Source: Phytophthora sp. 'mugwort' (taxonomy: Eukaryota > Oomycota > Peronosporomycetes > Peronosporales > Peronosporaceae). Taken from it: a DNA stretch of 64,000 nucleotides. The notes under the pieces are model-generated. The model did no database searches, had not been told where the DNA came from, and saw only the letters and a program-made list of their open reading frames with translations. This document shows positions 20,100 to 32,276 of the stretch, piece after piece. Position 1 is the stretch's first letter, and each line of letters begins with the position of its first letter. A program made the translations under genes and the position numbers. The DNA is taken from positions 2,046,001 through 2,110,000 of the forward strand of contig JAUCEF010000017.1 of NCBI GenBank assembly GCA_033558025.1, written 5' to 3'.

Positions 20100-23000
20100 C
20101 AAAGGATCCAACAGCATCGAGCAGCGAATTAACTGACCGGAACGACCAGGAGGAAAGCAGCGGCGCGAATCCGACTCAGGAATGTGCTCCAGAACGGGAC
20201 CGCGTGTGAGGGATCATGGAGCGGAGTCTTCACCCGCGACCGGAGCGGCCCCAGAAGGACTAGCACACGCAGAAGCCACACCGACCGTGAAACCGTACGA
20301 GATGTTCGAAGCAGTAGTGGCGGAGTTGAAGGAAGCTCCCCATGACTCAACCAGGACCGCAATGGACAACGACAATAGCGGAATTGTATGGGTTCGTCCA
20401 TGACAAGGTGAGCATCGATGAAGACATAATCCCGAGCGGTAAGCAGCGCTACCCGAAGCTGAAAGTCGAGGAGAAGGGGTTGCTCTACAAGCTGTTCATG
20501 GAAATCGTGTAGTGGCGGACGAACGTTTGAGGAATGGGAACGGTACGCGCGGGCAGCCACCCAGGACTTGTAAAACACCAGCTGGTCCTTCAAAACTATC
20601 ATGAACAGCATGATAAGTAAGGTCAAGTGGCTAAGACGAAGCCCCTGAGGCAATGGACAACAAAGGTGAAGGCGGGCACACGATCTAGTGGGGAGAGTGC
20701 AAACAGCACGGAGACGAGCGGAGGATATCAAGACTTCATGGTCAATCCGGCCCTCTTCAGTAGAAAAGACATTGAAAAACTCAAGACAATCTGCGAGCAG
20801 CCGCCAGCAGCGCCGACCGGAACCAGACCGCGCCCAGGAACTAAGGACGAATGGATAATTATTGACGGAATAGCGGAAAGCAGTATCGTTTGCCGACGCC
20901 CGCCGGAATTCACGAGAAGCGTTTTGGACTCAAGGAGCGCATTCGTTTCTATCGAACCATCCAAAGTCAACTGGAAGGGGAGTTACAGCTACAACTGCGG
21001 GGGCGAACGAGCCGATAGCTCACTCAGACCATCCAGGAGGACATTCGAGTAGCAGCGGAGGAACTGCATGCTAACACGCCGGAACCCCAGAAAAAGCTGG
21101 CCCTGGCCAAGACGATCAGCTACAATCATGTTCAACGTAGTCTGCACTTCTGTTTTTTGACAGGGCGACAGCACGCAAGTACCAATCAACGCCAGTGCTT
21201 TCTCTCGGCTCTAGAACGTCCATCGACCTGACTCAGGATCGGTCTGGAAACTCCAGCTCGGGCGGGATGGAACTCGAATGGTGTCCCAACGACAGTATGA
21301 AATCGATATTCACAACGTCACGCGGTTGACGGACATCGGGTGACTGACGGCGTATTTGCAAGAGCCCATAGCAGCCAAATTCGACATGGAGGACATGGAC
21401 ACGTGTACACCAGAATCGAGAACGTTGACAGTGTAGAGACTGACGGTGCAAAAAGCGGAATGCCCAGACTTCCTGCGGGGGAATTGTCCGCATTGTATGG
21501 TTTGGGAGAGCTCTCGTTCTCAAGGACCCTAGCATGCGACAACGACTCCAATGCCTACGCTGCTGAAATCTAGGTCATACCATGTCCCGCTGTCGCTACA
21601 CGGACGCCCTACTACTGGGATCGCGGAGCAGAATAGCAAAAAAACAGAATGTGGCGAAATCGGAGGATCTGGCCACGAAGTTCGCAAGCCTGAAGGAAGT
21701 CAGAGCGTCGGCAGCAAAGCGGCTGGCCCTTCAGGAGGAGGCTGAACGAAAAGAACAGGAGGCACTAGCGCCAACGCTGCCAGCAGACCCACGACCGCGA
21801 AGTGAAGCGCAAGCAGGCGAAAGAGGTTCCACCCCCTGGAAGAAGCATCCACAGCCACGGCGGCAAGGGATCCGCAGTGGAACCAGGGCCAAAGCGACAA
21901 TGGGCAACAATGCCAATGCGCAATAGGCGTGCTCTTATGCCCACCCAGCAAAACTGCAGCAGAATTTCGAGTGGATAGATCGCAGTATGCTGAGCTTGAC
22001 GATGATGCAGAAGCAGAGGAGGCTCAGGAGGCTAAATCGGAATACAACCCTCCCAAGCAAGAGACCATTGAAGTGTCATCAGACAACGAGCAAGATGAGA
22101 AGGACCCCGTGCCTCTAACGCCCGAGGAAATGGCCAAGACTCCATGCCTTGGCAGGCAAAACCGCCGAAACTACATTCGACACCGCAATGGTCGGCCTCA
22201 AGCAGCGCGAACGGAAAGCGTCGGCTCAAGCGGTGGGAACACCAGGCACGAACCGGGGACGCATGGATCCCCCAATAGACTACACGGGGGCAGAACTGAG
22301 CGACTTGGCGGCAATCGGGAACAGTCTGGGACTGTGACAGGTCAACACACCGTCAACTTGCAACTGCATGGCAATAGCACAGGCGCTAGCAGACGACGAT
22401 CTCGTAGTGAAAATCGGACAACTGGAGGCAATCACATCGTGTCTCAAACGGGGAATCCGATGGACTGGCAGCTACACTTACTGGAGCAAAATTCGACCAC
22501 TTCGCCAGAAAGACCACGCTTATCAACGTTCAGCATGCATGGGACGGCATGGAGGCTCATGAATCCACCGAGCAATGCAAATGGTACTTGGAGGAATACG
22601 CAGCGTGTTCGTCGGATAGGGAAGCTATCATACCTCGCTATAACTGGGGTTGTAGTGAGATGATGGCTATGGCGGCCAACTTCCTACAACGACAGATTTT
22701 CGTGCTCGCCTATAACACAGATCACAAGCACTTGTGGTACTGCTCGGTGTACCGACCAAGTACTACAACACGCGGTCGGCAAACATTTGAAATAGGGCAA
22801 CACATTTCGCTGCAACTTGGGAGATGTGTAACCCAGACACGAATGGCGAAAGTTAGAAACAAGCAACATCCGTTAGTGTTGCGCTACTGGGGCGAGAATT
22901 ACTCGTTGTTCATTAACAAACGGGAACAACACGTACATGAGCAGCGACAGCCGGAAACTAAGGCGGATCAGGCCAGCGAACCACCAGGGCCGGTAGGGGC

Positions 23001-24110
23001 AGCGCGAGTCACCGGGATACTCCGGTCATCCAGGGGCGACAGGCGTCACAGGAAGCATGGGACGTGAATCAATGGGACAGCAACGTGGCGGAGCTACGCA
23101 GCAAGCTAACGGGCATGACGATCCCTTATGAACTACAATGTGAGATTTACCTGATCCTAGAACACGCTGAACCTCACCGCTATGCAGAAATATTAGCGTT
23201 TCTGGTCAAGACCGTCTCTCAACTCTCGCAAGCGGAACGAGAGGCGTTGCTGCGAATGGATCTGACGGACGAGACAACAGAGCACGTGCTCGGAATCCTG
23301 CAAAAGTACCAATTGCCAGTAGCTATTCTCCGGTAGTGGCAGGAAGAAACGGCCAGAGCTCAGCAAGAGGAACTAGAGATGCAAACATCCCAGCAATCAG
23401 ATCGGGGGGAGGATTCGGACTCATCATACAATCAATCCAGCCAGCTCCTCCCAGACCTCGCAAATCGCCAATAACGCGGGGCGGAAAGCAACGAGAAGCC
23501 AGTCAACAGCACCCAAACGACCACATACAATGCCACCTATTGAAGGAGAATGGATTCGGCTCACCATGAAGTCTAAGCTCGCGCACCATGCACCAACCGG
23601 GAATCAGCTAAGGCGGACGGCAGGAACGCTTCAGCCATGCAAGTGGACCAACAAGGATCACGAGATGTCGGGCCGGATCTGTGGAAAAAGCTCGCCAGTC
23701 TGTGGCCTTCACGGGCGACGGTGGCTTTCCCACTAGCGGCCAGCACAGCGGAGGAATGGAGTGCTACGGCGCAGCAAGAGCCGCACAACCCACAACCTCA
23801 TCTGCATGTGGCAAGGATTTCAATATCCGGAAGAAGTGCTAGCAACACTAGGCGAAAAAGTGCTCGAGGTCTAGACTGCAGGCTAGCGGAAGGAATATTT
23901 GTATGATAATCTGGTGTCATACCGGGGTCGAACAGAAGACCAACCCACGCGCCGTTGGCTAGCTGAATGGAAGGCAAAACTCCTCCGGCCAGTACCCCAG
24001 AACCTAGCACCGCTAATTCATAACCGGGAAGACTGGGTACGGCTGCGAAACCGCGGATATGGTGAGGACGATGTGATACGGCTTGCGATGTTGGACATAA
24101 GGACCAGCTA
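20100..24110 (+). pseudogene. LINE ORF1 region
   Basis: A series of plus-strand frames in different phases: 20627-21052 (basic then Pro/Arg-rich, starting MAKTKPLRQWTTK), 21582-21926 (Gln/Glu/Lys-rich), 21929-22663 (acidic start with EEAQEAKSEY, then PRRNYIRHRNGRPQ-type basic sequence), 22549-23067, 23064-23336 (LRSKLTGMTIPYELQCEIYL, helical) and 23899-24111. They probably come from one or two long frames coding for an RNA-binding ORF1 protein, judged by position and charge. I see no clear RRM or CCHC knuckle. It is too broken to give a single product. Confidence 0.5.
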
Positions 24111-24376
24111 GCGCAGCACCTACTGTGTGCCTTCCTCTACGAGAAGGCAATCAGGTCTTAACTGGACGGGAGGACGAAGCGGATACAGGTCCATTGACTC
24201 GTCTGACGCGTCACCTGCTACCGCTGGAAACCGTGAAGGCGTACAGACAGGCTTATTCAGTGTCCAGGCGCTCTGTGGATTGGCATGCAGTAGCTCGCTT
24301 CTTCTCCGCTGCACTTGAGCGCGGAGCCGCCAGTATTAAAGGCAGATAGGGGCAGCCACCTGCAGTATCAAAAGGC

Positions 24377-27300
24377 ATGATAAATGACACTGTAGGCGAC
24401 GTCTACGGACGTCATATTTACATGCGGGAAGAGGAAGGAAGGAGAAAGAAGAGGTACAGGCGGATGCGGGGACACCGTCCATGGATATTTGAAACGCAAA
24501 ATGTACGAGGATTTGCAGCGGAAAAAAAGAATGAAGTGGATGGGTGCTTGGTGGCGAACACCACTAAAGCGCGACCACGGATGTGGCTTTTTTATTCAGG
24601 AAACGCATGTCAGCTCCACAGATGAAGCCAACCAGCTCGGAGCGGACTGAAAAGATTTATGGGGACTGCAGCACCAGCGGGACGGACCACCGCTCTTCTA
24701 CTGGAGTATCGACGAGAGCAAGACGGGGGGGGGGTAGCTACCTTGTTAAATCCAAGCGTGGCGGAACAAGTACCCCTGGCAAAAAGCGCAATGGTCGAAG
24801 AGGGTTCTGGCGATAGCCATGGGGGGCAGGCACATTGCTAACATCTACGCGCCTAACGACCATCAGGACTGAGATCAATTTTACGCGGAGATATAACAGT
24901 GGCCATAGAGCGACCAGGAATAAATACTGGCGGGAGACTTCATTTGTGCGCTAAGCCCAGCACTGGACAGATTAGGCGGCAACCGAACTGGACGAACACA
25001 AAGCGTGGCTCTACAGCAACTACAGGTACAATAACAGTTAGTAGATGCGTGTATCAAGGCAGGGCACAAGGACGAGGTTGAAAAAACATTTGAGCCAACA
25101 GAGTCCTTCACATATTGGGGTCACGAAGTTGCGAGCACATTGGAACGACTCTATGTGCCACAAACGTGGACAGACAAGGTACAATGGGTTGTTGTGGAGG
25201 AGCCGGCAGTACCCTCAGACCACCAACAGGTGCGGCCATATTTGGGGAGTCCTCAGTAGACTAACGATCAGCAGAATCGCAACAGGGAATTTGCTATCCA
25301 ATCAAGGCGGCACAACCGGAGCGAGCACAGGAGGAATTGCTCGCTGACTAAACAGCAGCCGGCATCGGTAGGGGGAGGGGGGGGGGTGACAGTAAGGACA
25401 TGGGACCAAACGACGCATCTCTGTGTTAACTGCATTCGACCACTGGGAAAACGCGAACAATGACGGCGCAAGGAGTTCAAGCATCGCATCAATGCTCAAA
25501 ACAGAGTGCACCTCCTCATAATATAGGACCTGTTCGGGGTCACGCTGAAGGAAGTGAGCGTGGAGCACTTGGTACGACTAGGACAACGACTTAAAAGAAC
25601 AACGGATCAGCTACGCTGGAATTTCAAGTGGGTCTCAAACTGGGATCGCGACCAAAATATCACGGACATCCAACATCTCCACGGAGCGGGGTTCACGAGA
25701 GGGATGACGCTGGCGACCAAATTTGAGACGGAGTGGCAGCCCATCTTAGGGACGATCCATAATACGGTGCACGCAGCGGAGCGAAAGCGTAAGTTCGACG
25801 AATTCGTGACAATACGGGCTGAACGAAGACTCACGGAACCCGACATTGCAAAGCTTATGGCGGAGATCACGAAACAGGAAGTGATACGTGCGATAGCAGC
25901 TCACAAGATGGCGGGGCCGGATGGTCTCAACAATGACTTCTTCAGAGCCGCACAAGCTGTCTTAGTGCCAGCCATGGTAGCGATCGGCAATGTTGCTAAA
26001 GGGAGGGGATCCACCTGCTTCCGCCCTAGAGGCTCTCATCATCCCGCTGAAAAAAAGGGGGACTCCGTCGATGCCATGGACTTTCATCCTATCTCATTGC
26101 TTCAAACGGAATATATATTTTTACGCTAGTGATTGCGACGCGAGCACAACTCGTCATGGAAATCCCTATCGGAGACTCACAGCAGGGGTTTGTCGACGAC
26201 ACGCAACTCATGAAGACTGTCATGATGATGTTGGCGATGTTAGCAACTGCCAAATAGCAACCGGACCTGGCGGCGGCACTGAGTCAAGTCATTTTGCTTC
26301 TCGACTTCAGAAAGCGTACTATACGGTCGCTCGGGAATGTTTGTTTTTGCCCCTCTTACGGTTTGGATTCTCGTCGGAGATCATCGAGATGATTCGAAAA
26401 CAAAACAACAGCGAGGTTTCTCGTCATTGGGGAACTTTCAGAGCCCCAAGAGGTGCTCTCAGGCATCCGGCAGGGATGCCCATTGCGCTCTCTTATTTCT
26501 GCTGACTGCAGAGATACTAAGGCCTTGCAATCAGGCAGGACGACAAAATCAGGGGTATACAAGTGCCAGGAGGAAAAGGAGCGACGCACAAGTTTTTAGC
26601 ATTTGTGGACGACTCCGCGGTATTCCTTCAGAAAGCTTGCCAGGTACCGCGGATGATGAACATCGTGCAGCGCTTTGGAGAGCTCTCCGGCCTACAAATA
26701 CCACCGACGAAACGCAAGGCAATCTTGCTCAACACGGCAGTCACTCTAATAGAGATGCACGGTATCCCGATGCTCCAGCATGGGGAAACCGTCCGATACA
26801 TGGGGTATCAGGTCGGGACCGGACAGCTCACCGATGTGAACTGGGTGGCTCCAATTCGCAACATCCAGAGAAGACTGGCAATAGTGACCCAACTGGCCAT
26901 CAGCGTGGAAAACAGGGTATTGCTCCTGAACATAATTATGCTGCCTTCGGTCATCTTCATTGCTGCAGCGTTTGGGATGCCACAATGGGCACGCAGTCAG
27001 ATTCGCAACCTGCAAAAGGAATTTGTGTGGCGCACTCCACTAGCACGGAAGCGAGCCGCCACAAGATGAATCCGGGATTGCTGTTTACACCAAAGCAAGC
27101 AGGCGGAGTCGGGCTAGCCTCTGTGGAGAGCGCGTGTAAAACTCAGCGAGCAAAGCACACGGTACAATGGTTGATCCAGCGACACGGTATATACTACGTG
27201 GCCTGGAGTGCATGGGTCTTTAGAGATGCCACTCACCGGTGTGAAGAAGCGGTGTCGCCCCGAAAAGACAGAGACGGAAAACAGGGTGACAGCCGAGGGG

Positions 27301-28834
27301 GTCCAGGGAATACCTCCGACAACTGATCGGAGGTAGTCACGCTCCACAGGAAATCTCGGAGAACCGACAGCGGAAACGGGAAGCCCAGCTACAGGGGTTA
27401 GCGGAAGAAGCGATGAGCAGAACGGAGAACGGGACTTGGACAGCGGAAACCCAGCACACGCTACCAGCACCGGCCCACGACAGGACCCCAGAGGAGACGA
27501 CCTTCTGCGTACCTATTACTGGAACGACAACCGAAATTGTTGACCAGACTGGCAAGATGTTCACCTGCAAGAAGTACGACAGGAGCAAGGATTGCACACT
27601 AGCGGAGCTTCACATCCAGCGAACAGGAGCAAATGAGTATTCACGACAATACCGACCAAAGAAGATCGCAGCCACCAACAGGCTAAACTGCGGAGATGAG
27701 GACCAGCCATCCTTAGCAACGCACCGACGATGGACATAGGGGTTCGACTGCAAGTGGGAACCACAGCTTCGCTACGGCTTCCGACGCAACCGCAAAATGA
27801 CTATACCTGGACGAAAATAAGGGGCAACCGAATACACGGAGTCATGTTTTGACCCGAGCAGGAACGGACCAAGCAGCATTTGAGATGAAGCAGAAGCCGA
27901 ATGGGATACATTGGCATATCGGAAACACGGACGAAGCGGACTCAGCCATGTCGGCGGACATCCAGATACTGTGAAGGTATGAACACGAAGGGAGCATCGT
28001 ATTCAAGGCTCACCCGAGGCTGCATGGCTTCCCTTGGAGCGTGCCTGATACAATCGCAAACAAGCATGTGACGGCAGCACTCAAGAAACTGGCATTCTGA
28101 AGATATAGAAGAGAAGAGATTTCGCTAGTCAACAGCAGCGCGTGCCAGGCAGCAGCCTTGCAGCAGACGCCCCAGAAATTGTGGGCGCACAACAACATCC
28201 TCACGGGGTACCAAGGCTGGGTGTGTTACAGAGTGGCACTGATGCAACTCAACCTGTACTACGACGGCAGATCGGACGAAAACAGTTGTAAAACGTTACT
28301 TTGTTGTCAAGGGACGAAAGAAACGCTGGGGTACATTATGTGGGCATGCCCTTGCACAATGGCATGTGGTAACTAATCTGCTACTGGCCAGAAGAACAAT
28401 GGGAACTGGGCAGCATGGCTCGATTTCAGCAATACCGCGCCAAAAGGAGTGCACCCGGGCTGTCGCGCAGCAGTCCTGACCCGATTGAGGACAGAGCATC
28501 CGGACGAGGAAGCAGCATGTACAAAGGAGTGGAAGCGAATGTGTAGAATCCCATGCAGTGTCTGCATTACCAGCTTATGGATCCAACGGAACAGGATCGA
28601 AGGAAGTGTGCTAGAATTCAGGGAGACAGGTATACGGCAGCTAACGCCGATCACGAAGCGGCGGCCAGAAAAGATATTAAACGGAACTCGACTCCTGTTG
28701 TGCCAACAAACACTGGAGAGTCGGCCCAAAGATAAGTCACCGAAAGGGACAAGTCCCGTGCGACCACCGGACCGAAACTCGGAACCGGCGTTGCTAGCCA
28801 GACTCAAGATCAACCAGACATCTAGTCGTCGATA
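24377..28834 (+). pseudogene. LINE ORF2: endonuclease, reverse transcriptase, zf-RVT-like end
   Basis: The endonuclease part has ETQNVRGF (about 24495), a QETHV-like segment at about 24598, GGVATLLNPSVAE (about 24728), a GDF-type motif with ALSPALDRLGG (about 24935-24985) and SDHQQV (about 25220), the catalytic blocks of the EEP fold. A 10-base G run at about 24725 shifts the frame. The RT part has HKMAGPDGLNNDFFRA (about 25904-25951), DFHPISLLQT (about 26080), the palm motif [13 protein letters not shown] (about 26594-26632; usually FADD) and a thumb with VRYMGYQVGTG (about 26790). Near 28300 a CCQGTKETLGYIMWACPC stretch is the Cys/His-rich zf-RVT type end. The enzyme would nick target DNA and copy its RNA there. 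At least eight frame breaks make it inactive. Confidence 0.8.
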
Positions 28835-28885
28835 AACTGACCAAATAGAATAGTCTGCCTCTACTTCTACTTTCTAGTGACTTGT

Positions 28886-30040
28886 GGTCTGTTTCTACGA
28901 TAAAGAGATTATCTAGCAAGTAGACTCGCCAAACGCGCATGCCAAACATATCACCAGCAATTATTTCTCTATGATAGAATACTTATTTCTGCACTTTTGT
29001 ATTGTCCCCCTTGGAATGCTACAGAACTCTCGACCAGTTGCCATAATACTCTCCCATTTGATAAAAAAAAACTGCCCCGGTAGCAAAATCACTTGCATCC
29101 ATCCGTAGATAAAAAAGGTTAGCAAAATCGGCAATTGCTAAAAGCACAGGAGTAGCTGAAATCAGTTCATTAAGTCGTTTTTGAAGTGGTCTACCAGCTC
29201 ATCAGCCCACACTAGTTTTGCCTTTCGTTGAGGATTGTCTTCGGTATTGAGCATCTCGAACAGAGAGCCTGCATCACGAGCAAACCCTTCACAGAAGCGT
29301 TGAACATAGGTTGCTGTCCCCAGAAGGACTGGAATTTAATCTTTGGTGTGGGACGTGGCCAGTCCCGGAGCACTCTATCCTTGTTCGGGTCAATTCTACT
29401 GCATTCTGTCTCCCAAACAAGGTATCTCGCCAGAGCAAAAAAACATACTTACTCAGTTTCACGTAGAATGCATTCTTTTCGGATCGACTTACGGCTCAGC
29501 GCATCGAGATGGGGATCAATACTTTACCCACGCGTGAAGATGTAAATATCATCAAAGTATGAGAGGCAGAAGTCAGCTAAGTCTTTCAACAACCTGCGAA
29601 CCCCATCGTTAAATGTTGCGGGTGCATTTGATAGTCCCATCGTGATCACCAGGTATTCAATGAGCCATCCGTCGTTTGAAAGGCTGTCTACTTGATGGCG
29701 GTATCACGCATGCGAAATTGATAGTAGCCACTGAAAATATCGATGCAAATTTACCAATAAGATCCTTCCATTTTCTCGAAAACGATGTCGTTTAGTGGCA
29801 GATGTAGCGTTCGCCGAACTATGTGATTATTCATTGTCCGAAAATCGTGTACAATTCGGCAACCCACGGGCTTCTTCACGCAAATAGGTCATGAGAGGAC
29901 GATTGTCGAATCAACCCAGCTTATAGCATTTCCCCAACCCATGGTTGAATTTCCTGTTTCTGTGCGGGAGATTGACGCCACTGCTATCGGAAAACTGGTT
30001 GATTTGTACCTACCTCCATTGTATGAACATCATGGCTTTC
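28886..30040 (-). pseudogene. RT and RNase H relic of the third gypsy element
   Basis: From 30040 leftwards on the minus strand: RKPVGCRIVHDFRTMNNH (about 29866-29813, RT fingers), LNDIVFEKMEGSYW (about 29790), CIDIFSGYYQFRMRDTA (about 29755-29705, palm), ITMGLSNAPAT-like sequence in broken frame (about 29645), then the RNase H blocks LRMDASDFATGAVFF (about 29105-29060), VFYHREIIAGD (about 28990) and VETDHKSLE at the LINE junction. The YxDD box region near 29540 is disrupted. The left end is the 16-bp target repeat of the LINE, and the gene continues beyond it at 19719. Confidence 0.7.
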
Positions 30041-30383
30041 TGGTGAAATAATTGCTTTTTTTATTGTTCCCCGTTAAATTATGGACCGAAAACTATGCAG
30101 GTTTTCAAAGTAGGAAGGTTTGGTGTGCACCACACAATATTGTGTGGACCACCAAAATCAATTGCGACATGTCAAATGCCTGTTTTGGGTCTTCCGAGTA
30201 TATAGTTGCTGAGGTGTCAGAAATATGCAGGTTATATAGGATAGGAGGTCTGGATAGGTGGTCGCGCAATTCGAATCGGACTTAAGCGGAGTTTCGGCGG
30301 TAAGTACGTATTTCCTGTAATCTTGTGCTGCAGAGGTGTGTGTGTGTGTGTGCTTGCCTCACTGACTTGATGTTGTAGTCCAG
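30041..30383. other. Gap with (GT)n tract and possible intron
   Basis: No gene is recognised at 30041-30290. A GT dinucleotide run lies at 30336-30352. GTAAGT at 30300-30305 and CAG at 30381-30383 could bound an 84-base intron that joins a short open stretch (ending SFGG) to the frame starting DSDIEFTWSEGG at 30386. No Met was found upstream, so the splice is only a suggestion. Confidence 0.3.
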
Positions 30384-32091
30384 GTGATAGCGACATCGAG
30401 TTCACGTGGTCCGAAGGCGGCTTTACCAACGGCGTCCGTGGAGCCCAGGCAGCGAACTGTCATCACTTCGCTGTCCGTGGGGTGTTGAGCGGCGATGCGC
30501 AACTAAGGCTGATGGCACTGGCGAGGGGGGGGGGCTGCTGGAGCGATGGCAGAGGGCGGTGGAGAATCTTAGAGCGACGAAGAACAGCGGGGCCGATGCA
30601 GCCTGACTCCTGGTGGTATAGTGAAGGGGGGAGCGCTATGGAGGCCAGCGCGGCGACGAAGGCGAAGGTAGTTCCCGGGGTGGGGATGCTGGACGCGGGG
30701 GCCTTGAGCCGCTGCACGTGAGGACCTGGTGCTACACCGTCTCGATTGAGACGGTGATGTGGATACGGCTGAACGGCGGACGGACTGCTCACGTTGCGGG
30801 AGCAGATGGAGGGCCACGAGGAGGTCACGATCAAGCAAGAGATGATTGACAGCTTTGCCGCTCCAATGACGGGATGAAGTTGGCCTGGCCACGTGGTCGA
30901 TATGACCAGCCTCGTTGAGATGCCTCCCGACTTGACGGACGAGGAAATGGTATCTTCTCCTGCGTATCCGGCGGATCCAAAGACCGGGGATTAGGATGAG
31001 TCGATGGAAGAGAAGCCCGCTGACCTTGACGACATGATGGAGGAGAAGCCCGGCGATACAGATGAACCCATGAATGAGGCCAAGGGTACCGCGACGGAGC
31101 CAACTGCTGCCGACTCAGTACCCAAACGTCGTGCCGAGGAGTAGAAATCCACAGAACCGGGTCCGGCGAGCAGCGTTGACGAGGGTCAAGTTGCCTTGAG
31201 CGCTGGGGGGCTGGCGAACGAGGATAGCGGGCCGGAGGACGAAAGTGATGAGGGGTTGCCGTCGAACGATCAGCCTGTGGTCGTCCCTGTCATCCCAGCG
31301 GCTTCATGGGGCAGACCAAGTGAACACGTTGCCAAGACCGTTGCTCGTCTTCTTCGCATTGAAGAAGAGGCCGGTGAAGAGCGCTTGGAGAGCTTGCAGG
31401 CGTCCTTGGTGTTCGGTTCGAACGACTCGGATGAGGACGAGACGCCATACAGGAGCAAGAGGAGTTGAAGGCCGTTACCTTCCCGAAGGTGGTCAACGGG
31501 AAGCGCTGGTACAAGCTTTACTGGCTGGGTTCCAAGGGGTACCAGTACTTGCCGGAGTCGCGTCTCCAGAACGTGGGGGACTTGAGGAAGGTGTGCGACG
31601 ACTACATGGACGCGCGGGTCGAGGAGCCCGAGTTGAGCTACTGGACCTTCGTCCGGAGCTCGTTCGTTGATCTCCGTTTGGGGGAGAACAACGACTACAC
31701 GTGCGTGTATGAAGCAGTGAAGGTCTTGATGGCGTTGCAAGGAGGAGGTTTCGAATTCACGGACGACTTCGTCGCCGAGTCCCAGCAGTTGCATGGCGTC
31801 AATCCGATGGTCAACAAAGGTATCAGAACACCGAGATAGAGCTGCTCTTCAACTTCTTGGTGTCCGGGGGCTGGGGAATCCGGTTGGAGGCGTCGTCATA
31901 CGACGAGAACTTGTCGGGCTGGCATGGCTTGGAATCTGCTTTTGAAGCAGGAGGACAGCATGTACTTGGCGTGTACCACGAGCAACCCAGGCGTGGCGCA
32001 TTGCTTCGTGATTTCCATGAACAACGGTGGTCGTCGAACATGGGCACACGAAGGGGGCCAGAAGTTTATGTTGGGGGCACTAGAGATCTGA
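30384..32091 (+). pseudogene. Chromodomain plus papain/OTU-like protein, frameshifted
   Basis: The frame opens at about 30386 and reads ALARGGG into a 10-base G run (about 30525-30534), where it shifts to LLERWQRAVENLRATKN. Next is an acidic repeat-like part (MEEKPADLDD, MMEEKPGDTDEP, about 31003-31070). A chromodomain-like block follows (NGKRWYKLYWLGSKG then YLPESRLQNVGDL, 31495-31590). Then comes a candidate nucleophile motif, NNDYTCVYEAVKVLM (about 31687-31731), and after two shifts a candidate His motif, SNPGVAHCFVISMNNG (about 31980-32027), ending FMLGALEI and a stop at 32089-32091. Cys...His order and spacing fit a papain-fold protease (OTU, C39 or similar). This is motif-level inference. 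Copia C1 carries the same two-domain order in antisense (49272-51020). The stop overlaps a 47-bp stub of the E2 LTR. Confidence 0.55.
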
Positions 32092-32136
32092 GTCTAAGTC
32101 TTCCTCGGACGCTAAAGCTACGGCAGCCCCAGTGCA
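32090..32136 (+). repeat. 47-bp stub of the E2 5' LTR
   Basis: GAGTCTAAGTCTTCCTCGGA onward, ending CAGCCCCAGTGCA, aligns with the last 48 bases of the 3' LTR (38541-38588: GAGTCACGCGTCTTCCTC ... CAGCCCCGCTGCA). The primer binding site follows immediately, as expected at an LTR end. The rest of the LTR is replaced by the chromodomain-protease gene. Confidence 0.7.
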
Positions 32137-32160
32137 CTTGGTATTACTTGTAGTCAATTC
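32137..32160 (+). other. Primer binding site of E2
   Basis: CTTGGTATTACTTGTAGTC follows the LTR stub and resembles the E1 site at 4741 (TTTGGTAGCACTAGTAGCC), so the two elements probably use the same tRNA primer. Confidence 0.5.
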
Positions 32161-32276
32161 TACACCTGCACCTGCCTTACGACCATCCCTCTCTGAAGAT
32201 GGAGCAATTTCCCCACTTATACCAAACCTACAGGATGGTCTAAAAAAGCTGATGTTCTTGCTTGGTCCCGGAAAGT

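Larger units (their letters stand above)
19736..28869 (+). mobile_element. Full-length non-LTR retrotransposon (LINE), decayed
   Basis: It is bounded by the 16-bp direct repeats at 19720-19735 and 28870-28885. The order is 5' leader (19736-20100), ORF1 region (20100-24110), then ORF2 with an apurinic-type endonuclease, RT and a C-terminal Cys/His motif, with the stop of the last frame at 28832-28834, 35 bases before the 3' end. No poly(A) tail is visible. Both ORFs contain many stops and shifts. The endonuclease-RT layout is that of L1/Tad-type elements; I do not assign the clade. It is the youngest layer over the third gypsy element, which it cuts in two. Confidence 0.85.
17640..30040 (-). 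mobile_element. Third gypsy element, minus strand, split by a LINE and a 379-bp insert
   Basis: The coding order on the minus strand is RT and RNase H (30040-28886), interruption by the LINE (28869-19736), the rest of RNase H and linker (19719-19596), interruption by a 379-bp insert (19578-19200), then integrase and C-terminal region (19136-17640). The join is supported by protein sense: ETDHKSLE at the right edge continues as SVVSQKSISRRIARWYDALS at the left edge once the LINE and one TSD copy are ignored. LTRs were not found at either end. The RT here differs in sequence from the plus-strand RT at 16900-17634, so they are different families. Confidence 0.7.

Noticed and set aside
25370..25386. 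G-rich run considered as a quadruplex regulatory element
   Set aside because: It is one of several G homopolymers in decayed transposon sequence and has no gene start nearby.
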